Assembly: GCA_030068075.1 (NCBI GenBank)
Contig: CM057829.1
Span: forward strand, 88,031,889-88,095,888
Length of the DNA stretch: 64,000 nucleotides
Source: Paguma larvata
Lineage: Eukaryota; Chordata; Mammalia; Carnivora; Viverridae
Direction: 5' to 3'
Positions within the stretch are counted from its first letter, which is position 1; each line of letters starts with the position of its first letter. The position numbers and the translations under genes are program-made. The notes below the pieces were generated by a model. The model saw nothing but the letters and a program-made list of their open reading frames with translations. It made no database searches and was not told where the DNA came from. Below are positions 48,601 through 60,600 of the stretch, in pieces.

Positions 48601-51600
48601 CTGAGATCAAGAGTCACATGATCTACCTACTAAACCAGCCAAGTGCCCCAAGGCTCATCCATGTTGTAGCATGTGAAAAACCTCAAAATCTGATTATTTC
48701 GATTCACAGGCTCTTCCAATACAGCTTACATTGTTTTGCCAGATTCGCCTTCCTAACACACACTTCTGGCATCATCCTCATGTTGATGAAAGAAAGCCTT
48801 CAATTTACCTTCTGTTGACAGTACCACCATCAATGTGATATATCTGGTATATTAAATTCTACAGCAAAATTGGTTACTACTCTCTGCCCTTAAGAGAGTA
48901 AAATATGACATGGAAAAGATTGAATTGGATTATGACACTAGTCTCAGAAAAGGGAATGACCCAAAAATATGAAAATTAGTCTGGTTTGCAAACTTAAAAA
49001 CACAAAGAAACTTCCTGCCTCCTCTGTAAGAGCACAGAAGTAAAAAAAAAAAACAAAAAAAAAACAACAAAAAAAACCTGCATTATCTTTTATTAGGTGA
49101 TGTCTTTGTGCTTAACCTATAAAGATGGAGCACAGCATAATGTTAATACCTTATGTACAATATTTTAAACTCACTGGTCTACAGTGTTATTTCTTTTAAT
49201 GTCATGACTCAGAGGCAGCTAAACCCCATCTATTTAGAAAAAGAACTAAGGCCAAAAGGTAAAGCAATTTGCTCAAGGTTATATAGCTGCTGTTTAGACA
49301 GAACTGGGGCTGGCTACTACAGTCAGAAATTCTTTTCCTGTACCATGTTTTTCAAGATGGAGGGAAAAAAAATAATTCCCATCAAACACATAAACTATAA
49401 TCATTGAAGAGTTTATTTCACCCACAAGAATGACATGCTGGCTAGTCATTAAAAGCAACAGAATATAATAAAACTGGGAAATAAGTTTTTTTCTTTACCC
49501 TTATTATTTAAAGAGTCACTGAGTTGATGGTTTTGGATCAACAGTTACTATCGGTTTTTAGTACTAAAAGTAATGTCTTAGAAATAATACTGTAGATGGT
49601 TTTCTAAATGTTTGTATTTTATTTTTAGCCAAATATATAGCCATAAATGTGACTGCAGGAGATTTAACAAACCCAACTAACCTTTCACAGGTCTCATAAA
49701 CTGAAAAACATTTATTTTCTATGGAGCTTTCTTAAAGAATTATATCCTTAAAGCAGGATATACTTTTTTCACTTACACACAGAAGCAGCAGCAGCAGTCA
49801 ATCTTGTATTTGAGACAACTCCAAATTCCTAGAGAAATAAAAGTGGATGAGATCAGGCATATAGTAACCCAATGAACCTAAGTGTATATGGGGTATATTA
49901 AAAGCTAAGTACTTCCCATGTACCTCCCCCACGTTTATAGTCTATTTACCTTGAGGCATTAAGTACTTAAATCTCTAAATGTATTACTTTTCCTTAATAT
50001 TACCGCAATAAGACAAATGTTTAAATAATTTTAACATCATTGAGAGGTACCAAATGAAAAACCAAGCCCTAAAGCAACATTGCCAGTTTTCTGCACTCAA
50101 ATTAGTTTCCAAAAACATTTTTTAGATTCTACACTGAATTGCAAGAAAAATATTAAGTATGCTTTCTATTCAACTGAACTTGGACTAACAACAGGTACTT
50201 CATACTATTTAGAAATAAAACAGCTGAATCTCTAAAAAAGATAAACTTTAATATAGTAAAAAAAATTCAAAAGACCACAGAAACCATTATTCTTTTTGGA
50301 ACAGGAAAACAAGAATGATGTAGTGTTAAGACTTCTAATATCAGTTCTCATTCCCTCTTTGAATTTAATATGCCACCATTGTAAAAATAACTAAAATTTA
50401 TGAGGTGATCCACTTATATTGTCTCATTTAATTTGATTAACATCATAAGATTACTGATTACTATAGTCTTCACTTCATTTTAAAACAAAAAAATCAAGAA
50501 TTCCTTATTCACGGAAAGGAACTAAACTCCAGAGGCCTGGTAGCACAGTCAGTTAAGTATCCGACACTTGATTTTGCCTCAGGTCATGATCTCAGGGTTC
50601 CAGAGATCCAGTCCTGCTTGGGATTCTCTCTTTCTCTCTCTGCCCCGCCCCTACTCATGCTCACACTCTCTCAAAATAAATAAATTTTTTTAAAAAGTGG
50701 GGGGAGAACTAAACTAAATGGAGTCTATTTAAATACCTTCAATGTACATCCTTATCTTGGGGGGTGGGGTGGTATATATATATATATATATTTGCACTTA
50801 AACTTCAAACCATAATAACTGAAACTAAAAAGTAAATGCCTGAGGCATCTTCTAAAAAGTCATTTCTATACTATTCCCACACAACTGGACAAAACACAGA
50901 AAGAACTGGTCATAGTTAAAGATAAAAAATATAATGCTATAACCAAATATGAAGTGATACATTTTTTTCCAGGAATAATTCTGTTTTTCTGTTTGTTTCT
51001 TTGTTTTTAAGTAATCTCTACACCCAATATAGAGGCTCGAACTCATGACCCCGAGATAGAGTCATATGCTCTATCAACTGAGCTAGCCAGGTACCCTGAT
51101 CAAGGAATAATTCTTTATCCAAACTTCTTAGAGTAAAAACTTTCATTTAATAAATAATATAACAAAAGATATTTAACATACTAAAATTCCCACATTAATC
51201 TACAAGACTAGAAGTTTATAAAGATTTTGCCTGGATTTTCCATACTGGTTATACTTCAGATACGTAAACTTACATGGTAATATTTGGAAAACCACCCCAT
51301 AATACGGGCTTTTTATAAACACTTTCTTTTCCACTAGGGGCACCTGGGGTGTCTTAGTCAGCTGAGCGGCCAACTTCGGCTCAGGTCATGATCTCAAGGT
51401 TTATGATTTCGAGCCCACATTGGCTCACTATTGTCAACAAAGAGCCAGCTTTGGAACCTCTATCCCCCTCCCTGCCCCTCCCCAACTTGTGTGCATTCTC
51501 TCAAAAATAAACAAACATTAGGGGCCCCTGGGTGGCTAGGGCGGTTAAGTGTCCAACTTCAGCTCAGGTCATGATCTCACGGTTCTTGAGTTCGAGCCTC

Positions 51601-51653
51601 ATGCCTGTTTCAGATTCTGTGTCTCCCTTTCTCTCTGCATCTCCTCTGCTTGT

Positions 51654-51687
<34 letters not shown>

Positions 51688-54600
51688 AGATAAATAAACA
51701 TTAAAAATAAAAAACGGCTTTTTAAAAAAAAAAAACCAAACACTTCCTTTTCCACTAAAGAACTTAGTAACAACAATAGGACCAGTTCTGCCTTTTCAAA
51801 CTACCACTTAGGATTAGGAAACCATAAACCTCTAGAAAGTCTTTCTTAATATTATTTCTAACAGAATCAACTTTCATTACTTTAGGTAAGAGTCAGGAAA
51901 GATTCTTAAATAACCCTAAATAATGACTAAAACTAAACCAAAATGAATATCAAATGGAATACAAACCAATGAGGTTTAAATCATATTCAATTTTCAATAG
52001 TTATGATTCTAAAGATATCTAAGAATAGAAACACAATACAAAGATTTCATAACATTAAAGATCACATGTATTACAATGAAAATCAGTTAGTGTCTCCTGT
52101 ACTGTCTGGATTTTAGCTGTGCTCTCTCAAAAATACCAAAAAGGTAAATAAGATGAGCAGAGATCTGGTCTCGGCTCCGAGTTCCCATCTCTCTTCTGTC
52201 TCTCTCACCTAATTCCCCTCACTATCCTAACAATTCCTCACTGGAATCTGTATGACTAGAGCCACACCCAAGCCTTGCCTTACCTCCTGCTTTCCCTGTG
52301 GCTTGGCAGGCAGCCATTATTAGGAGGCAGGGAGGGAAGACAGTGGGACACAGGAAACATACGGAGAGGGAGGGACACGGGGAGGAGGGACTATAACTCA
52401 GGTTACGGTAGAGAAGCCGTCACATGTATGGACTACTACTTAGTGCCAAAAGGTAAATGTCTTAGAAGATACAGAACAAAGCAGTTAAAAGCATGGAATT
52501 AGTAGCCAGACTCCCAGGGTTCAAATACTGGCTAGGCCGAGGCACCTATGTGGCTCAGTCAAGTAAAGCTTCTGACTTCGACTCACATCATGATCTTGCA
52601 ATTCATGAGTTTCAGCCCCTCGCTGGGCTCTGTGCTGGCAGCTCAGAGCCTGGATCCTGCATTGGATTCTGTGTCTCCCTCTCTCTCTGCCCCTCCCCTG
52701 CTAATGCTCTGTCTCTGTCTCTCAAAAAATGAATAAACGTTAAAAAACAAAAACAAAAACAAAATCAAATATTGGCTTTGCCACATAGGACTTCTACGAT
52801 CTTAGGCAAATTTCTTAATCTCTATGGATCTCAGTTTCCTGAAATATTATACTACCCCACTGTTTGTTATGAGGATTAAGTCAGTTATGGTTGTAAAAGA
52901 ACGTAGAATAGCACTTGGTATATATAGTAAATGCTACTTAAGTGTTTGTTAAATGAATATATAAAGACATGTATAGCTTGGGGTGCCTGGGTAGCACAGG
53001 TGGTTAAGCGTCTGACTCTTGATTTTCGTTCAGGTCATGATCTCACAGTTTGTGAGTTTGAGCCCCACATCGGGGCATCTGTGCGGACAGTACAGAGCCT
53101 ACTTGAGATTCTCTCTTTTCTCTCTCTGCCCCTCCCTGCTCACTCTCTCAAAAATGAATAAACTTAAAAATAAATAAATAAAAAGACGTGTATATCTTTG
53201 ATTTTGTATGAATTTTAATATTTTGCATAAATAACCATCTGTCATTATTTTTATATAGGTAATATGAAACCTAGGGCAGATTAACCAATGCACACAGACT
53301 ATACTTTGATGAAGAACAGAAAACTATTTCATACCTCTACTTTGGATGCCAAAAACACACATGTAGGAGCCATTAATACAGGATCTATACTTTTCAAGGA
53401 ATACCTAAAAATATGATAAGACAAAGTTAAATGTCATTCATATAAAAGCACACTGGAGGGGCACCTAGGTGGCTAAGTCAGTTAAGCATCTGACTTCGAC
53501 TCAGGTCATGATCTCATGGCTTACGGTTCCTGAGTTTGAGTCCCGCGTCGGGCTCTGTGCTAACAGAGCTGCTTTAAATTCTGGGTCTCCCTTTATCTCT
53601 GCCCCTCTCCCATTTATACACACATTCTCTCTCTCTCTCAAAAATAAACATTAAAAAAAATACATTGGAAAAAACCAAGCTAACTCTATGCTAAACACAT
53701 GATTCAGTTACACTAAGGTTCATCAACATTACATAAGAGTTTCAAATAGGTATAACATATACCCAAAATAAAAGTCCTACCTGGCATAGAATCTCTTGAA
53801 ATAGACTGTAGCAGTGGCAATAACTTGTTGTCTTAATTTAAGATGTTCACCTAATGCTTGAATAACTAGAAGAAAAATAAAGTTTTAAATGTATCTTCTG
53901 GTATCATTATAATATTGACATTGAAAAGTACTTCCGTGTGGTTAAATCATGACTAAATTCATTTTTAACAAAGAAAAAAACCTACATATGCTATAAAACT
54001 CTATTTGGATCACACTGGGCTAGTACTAGCATTTGCAAATCTGCTAAAAAATATATAGGTATGTATAAAAACAATAAAAAGTAGAAACTGCCCCATAGCA
54101 AACACTATTCTTACATCAAGAAGGATGAACAATAGGTATTTCAATGCTTTTCATAGTACTTCAGACTATAAAAAGAAAATATTAAACGGTTGTCAAACTC
54201 ACTATATCTACCACTTTATAAAGTTTATTAAAATGTCCATAACGAATCCTTAAAACAACAGAGAGGTAGGTTTGCAGAACAGCGAACTGAAGGTTAGAAA
54301 AATCATGTAACAAAGCTACCATGTGGCAGAGCAAAGATCTGACTCTAAATCTCCTGCCCTCCAAAGCAAACTTGTAAGATAAGGATGACCAATAGGATGC
54401 AATCCAAGCACTCCATTTGTCCCCAGATATTTGCTTTAGCCAATCTTAAATTGGGTTTAATAATGCATTATAAAGACTTAAGGCAATCAATGAATACCTT
54501 CAAACTGTTTTGAGTGTCTCTGATATATGTCAGATTGATAAGACTACTTAGATCACTTAAAAAGATAAGTGAATATAAGTTATAAAAAATGTATAAAAAT

Positions 54601-57600
54601 GTTAACTAGGAACTAAAATAACTCATGCCAAATTACTATACAAAAGTTTGAATTCAGAGGTGACCAACTGTACCATTTCAGTTAATTTTTTTTAAATGTT
54701 TACCATTTGTAAAAAATATTTGTAATTTCCAATACTCTTCTTCTGAGAGAAACTTTAAGTCCTTTTGGCGTTCCTTCAACAGATCTTGTTTATCCAAAAT
54801 CCATTGCAAACTAAAAGAAAAAAGATGTTAAAACATGTTACAGAAAATCAACTAACAAATCACAAAAAAAACATTCCAAAATTGAACGTTATAAACATTT
54901 TGAGAAATGTAACTCAGAAGAGTATATTTTTCACATTTCTTGAATTTCCAACACTGAGAATTATCTCACTGGGGAACCTGAGTGGCTCAGTGAGTTAAGC
55001 ATCTGACTCTTGATTTCGGCTCAGGTCATGAGTTCGTGGCTCGTGGGCAAGCCCTGCAACAAGCTCCATGCTGACAGTACAGAGCCTGCTAGAGAGAGCT
55101 CTCTGCCTCCCTCTCTGCCCCTCCCAAGCTCTCTCCCTCCCCCCCCACTCAAAATAAACTAATTAAATAAAAGAGAATTATCTCACTAATGAATGTAAAT
55201 ATGCCCTGAAAACAATTCCACTGTAATTTTCTCAGTTTCTTTCTCTTTCTACCGCATAATACATTTTAAGACTCTGATATCAAGAGATCTTACAATCAGT
55301 GATGTCTTAGGCTTTTAACTGGTGGTACATTTAATTTTTCTTAGTGATACATAAAATAATGGTAAAGTTATTTGGCACCAAATGATGGTACCTTAGATTT
55401 GAAGTATCTTTTCTCAGTTGTTCATGAACTGCTTCAAGATTTATTATGATAGACTCCTCCACCTGCCTAGCTAAGTCTACCATTTTTAACCAGAGATTTG
55501 AAATTGATATGACCCATAAAACTATTCTGCAACTTGCTTTGTCATTCAGTATGTACTGAAAGTCTTTTTATGTCAACAGATTTGTCATTCAGCATCCTTT
55601 TAAATTGCTGCACAGCTTTATGGATGTATTATTATTTAGTTAGTTAATTCCTATTAATGCAGATAGGTTATAATTTTTCACTATTAAAAATAATGCTTTA
55701 ATGAATAGCTTTATAATTCACCCTTGTATATTTAGTTAATACTTAAAATAATTTCCTAGAAATAGAACTCATTGGTCAGTTTTACCGATAACTTTGTTAT
55801 ACATTGGCAATCTGCACTCTGTTCCCATTCCTATTAAAAAGTACATGGGGGTGGGGGGCCTGAGTGGCTCAGGTGGCTGAGCACCTGACTTCAGTTTATG
55901 TCATCATCTCAAGATTTCAAGTTCAAGCCCCACATCCTTCTTTCCTTATGTCCTCTCCCTCAAAATAAGTAAACTTAAAAAAAAAAAATCTTTAAAAAAA
56001 AGTACATGAGGGGATTTTAAAATATTTAACCCCTCTCTGAGTTACTGCCAATCTTTTAAATACTTTACAACTGAAAGGCAAAGTAGTATCTTACTGTTTG
56101 GGGAGGCGTTAGAGTAGTTTGTTTTTAGTTTACTTCTGAGGTTAAACATTTTCCCAGGCTTATTGGCCAAATATAGTTCTTTTGCACACTGTACTTCATT
56201 TTTTTTTAAGTTTATTTTTTATTTATTTTGAGAGGGAGATAGCAAGCAGAAGAGGGGCAGAGACAGAGGGAGACAGAATCCCAAGCAGCCTCCAAGCTGC
56301 CAGCACAAAGCTTGACACAGAGCTTGAAATCAGGAACCGTGAGATCATGACCTGAGTCGAAGGATGCTTAACTGACTGAGCCCACCAGGCGTCCCTGTAC
56401 ATTGTAATTCTAATAAGACAATTTTTCTAATGGGATGGTCTTTTTCACAATTTAGAGATTCTTCTCATATAGTTTGCACATTATAGATAATAAACCATTT
56501 GTCAAATACACTATAAACATTTCCCAAGTTTAGCATGATCTCTTTATATTTAATTATTTGTAATATAGAAATACAGATCACTTACTAAAATCAACCCATA
56601 TTTCACTTTGCTTTTATACTTGTCACAAATGAAAAGGCCTTCCCTGATACCAAATGATTAAAAAAAAAAATTCACCCATATTTTCTAATACACTTAAGGC
56701 TTTTTTCTTTAAATTTGTGATCCATGTAGAATTTATTTTGGTATAGGGTAGGAATCAGAGATCCAGCTAAATGTTTTGTCAAATGGTTATTCAAATGTTG
56801 ACCAAAGTATTTCTTGATGTATAATCTATTACTGTATTTAGGATCATCTTTATAATTTCCTTTTTTTTTTCCTTATTCCTAGGCCATGCTATTTTAAAAC
56901 ACAAAATTAAACAATTAAAATCTGGTATGAAAAACACCCCTTGCTACTATTCTTCAGAAAATTGCTTGATATTCTATTACAGTTATTATTCTAAGACTTG
57001 AACTTTTAAAAGCATTATGTCAAGTCCCAAAAGGAACCTTCAAAGGAAATCCATTCAAAATTTGGATTTTGCATCCCATGTTTGGGATTGCATTAATGAG
57101 ATCAATATAGGAAGATATGCTATCTTTACAATGTTAGAATTCAAACCCATTTATTAAAATCTTTATGATCCAATATAAAATTAAAAATGTTCTTCCTATA
57201 GGTTCTGTACATTTATTATGTATTTCATATTTTCTGTTGCTACTATGATTATATTTTTCTATCATTCATTTATTTTAATATATTTATTTTAATGTTTATT
57301 TTTGGGAGCACAACGGGGGGGGGGTAGAAAGAGGGGGACAGAGGATCTGAAGGCAGCTCTGCACTGACAGACTGACAGCTGACAGGCTGACAGCAGCAAG
57401 CCTGATGTGGAGCTCGAACTCAAGAACCCTGAGATCATGACCTAAGCTGAAGTTGGGTGCTCAACCAACTGAGCCACCCAGGTGTCCTCTATCATTTATT
57501 TAAAAGAAAGCTTTCCATGTTTACATTATGTAACTGGTCACCTCATTAAACCTTTATTTATAATAATTTTTCAATTAACTGAATTTTCTTAATTTTATCT

Positions 57601-60600
57601 CTACATACAATTTTGTCATTTTTTACATCTCATTCTATTAACTACATTGAGTAGCATTTTCAGAACAATGTTAAACAGACACCCTAATTTTCCTAATATT
57701 TCACCATTAAATATCTCTTGATGCTTTGATGCTCTTACCGTGTTAAGAAAGCAACCTATTTGTTTTCATCAAGAACAGATGTTGAATTTTAACAGAGGTC
57801 TTGATTCCTTCACTGTTTATTAATAGATTTCCCAATGTTGACTATATTTCTATAACAAAATCATTATTATTTTTAATATTTCCAATGTAATGTTAGACTC
57901 TACTTGGGAATACTTTATAACATTTACATCAATATTCAAAAGTGAGACTTTTTAGTGCTACCTTTGGTAGATTTTATCAGTGTTATTGTAGCTTCATAAA
58001 GAGAACTCGAAAGCTTTCTGTGTGAACAGGAATAATTTCAATAGCAGATCCTCCTGAAAATGGGAAAATATTTATCCATGAAATAATGTGGGCCTGGAGC
58101 ATTTTTTAAGGAGTAGCTCTCTGGTAACTTTTTAAATTTGATTTGGCTTTCAAACTTATTCCCATGGAGATAACCCAAAGGTACATCTGGATTTATTTAC
58201 TTTTCTCATTCCTAACTTTGTATTTTGGTATCATACCTTTCTCCTTGCTTCAACTAGCAGCCGTTTAGTCTACTGTTTCCATTTTCTCTTCCAAAGAACC
58301 AAATCTTATAATTCCTGACTACTTTTTTCCTTTTAAGATGTTAATATCAGGAGTGCCTGGGTGGCTCAGTTGGTTAAGCGTCCAACTTTGGTTCAGGTCG
58401 TGATCTAGTGGTTTGTGGCTTTGAGCCCCACATCAGGCTTACTGCTGTCACCCCAGAGCCTGCTTGGGATCCTCTGTCCCCTTCTCTCTCTGCCCCTCCC
58501 CCATGCTCGTTCTTTCTCTTTCTCAAGAAAATAAATAAGCATAAGAAAAAAAGTGTTAATATTGGTATTACCTTTAAGTCTTTCTCTCCCCCTCCCCCGA
58601 TTTATTTCACTGTTTCCTTTTTAGTATTAAGTAGAATATTTTTATTTATTTTTATTCTGTCTCAGTTTTTCAGGATATTAGTTTATAACTTTGGCTACAT
58701 CCCATAGGTATGGATATATATTGATCTCATTAAGTTATTTTCTTGATATTATGTAACCATATTTTCAGTTTCCTCATAATCAAGTATCCAGAACTGATTT
58801 TGTACTTTTTTATTTCTGTTACCTGTTCGTTAATTGATTCAGTCAACCAGCTAATATTTAGTGCCCTTCTACTTTTAATGCAGTAAGGTCCAAGAAGGTG
58901 TTGTGTTCAACTTTCTAGAAAATACTGTGATTCACTCTGTTCTAGAATTATCATTAATTTCATCCTCACAGTCATTTAATGTTTTTAGAAAGATAAACTT
59001 CACAAAAATTTTAAGTTTTTCTTCATAGCACATAGTAGGGAAGATAAACTAAGAACACTTATAAATACCAATTTTCATAAAACTTAAGATTACATTGTTC
59101 GTAAGATTCACCACTATTTCATGTGTTACCAAGAAAAAAAATTGCCATGCTCATTTCAGAAACATTAAAATGTCCATCTTCAAAAAATCACCTAAAATAA
59201 TAGTTTTTGTAATCTTTTTGTTCGTTTGTTTTTCCAGAATTAATTGCCATGTCTTTCTTGTATCCTTTTGCAGATAAGGCACTTCATGATTCTCAAGAGA
59301 TCTGAGTAGCCCTCTCCTCCAGGACTATTTGAATTGGGAGACAAGGACACTTTCAACAAAGCACATTTAACATTATAACAATTTTATATTTCAAACGGGG
59401 AAAAAACAATTGTTATAGATCCTGCTCCCCCCTTGATAAACGACATTATGCCAACAATAAATGAAAACGTAATAATCCTTATCAAAAAGTGGGCTGGGGT
59501 GTCTGGGTGGCTCAGTCTGTTACCCCTCTGCCTTCCGCTCAGGTCGTGATCAAAAGGCTTGTGAGATCAAGCCCCTTGTCAGGTTCTGTGCTGACAGCTC
59601 AGAATCTGGAGCCTGCTTCCGATTCTGTGCCATGTTCTCTCTCTCTGCTCTCCCCCTCTCTCTCGAGCTCTATCTCCTTCAATAAATAAATAAACATTAA
59701 AAAAAGTTGGGCAGATCTTTTTTTAAGTTGAGGAAAATGATTTTAACTTTTGATAATCAACAGCTAGTTCCCTGTCAATCCTCTCTCACTTTCTTTCAAA
59801 ATTTATAAAAATATTACCTCTCTTCCACTAAATTTTGTTTTTAATTTTGCCCAAGCTAATATGACTGTGAGCAAAAGCAAAATACAAATATGATCAGAGG
59901 TAGAGCTTCTACAGAATTTCATCTCCACAGAATTACTTCACAGCAAGAGGAAAAGCTGCTTTCCTGAAAACAGGTTTCCAAAACCGTTGTTTCGTTTTTC
60001 TTTTCGTACAAAGGACTAAAAAAAGAATGCATAGGAATTAAGCTTTTTCACAGAATCAACATTTAAATTACAGTTACTAATGCTCTCTTAGCATTAAGAT
60101 ATATATACACACACACACACACACACTAAAATATGATAGCATCAGGTTCTGTTCATCTTTCAACAGTACAGTGGAATGCCTAATAAAAATTCAATTAGTC
60201 CCATCACCTACCTTTCTGCCTACTTAAATGCATTTAGGGGAAAATATTTTTAACATTACTCTAGTTCTTCCACGGTCACTAGCAAAAACAAAAACGAATT
60301 CATGAAGTATGTTAAAGAAATCAACAGTCACTGAGAAATACGTGTTTTAAACAAAATACAAGCACAGACTAACGAAATGGATACATTCTGAGAGCACCTG
60401 CCCTACACCTCACCAATATACAACTCCATTTAGGCATAAAGTAATGGCAGGAACTGGTGAGAGCAGAAACAAGCCTCTCTCCACGGAGTAATATTAAATC
60501 CACTCTAGGCAGAAGGTGAATGACAAAAGACTATAATGCCGATTGCCTGAAGAGAGCCCAGACAAAAACGAACCATACCTGTCCTGAAGAGCCCGCCAGA

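Larger units (their letters stand above)
55490..58990 (-). mobile_element. Decayed L1 including ORF2, antisense to the window
   Basis: A run of antisense L1 landmarks in correct order. Among them are tttcctagaaatagaactca (55752), ttgtgatccatgtagaattt (56715), gtttgggattgcattaatga (57080), gttgaattttaacagaggtc (57781), gattttatcagtgttattgt (57970), ggctacatcccataggtat (58693) and gtccaagaaggtgttgtg (58888). No open frame remains. Three later SINEs interrupt it after 56000, and one sits near 55851. Same strand as CCNC, within its first intron. Confidence 0.7.
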
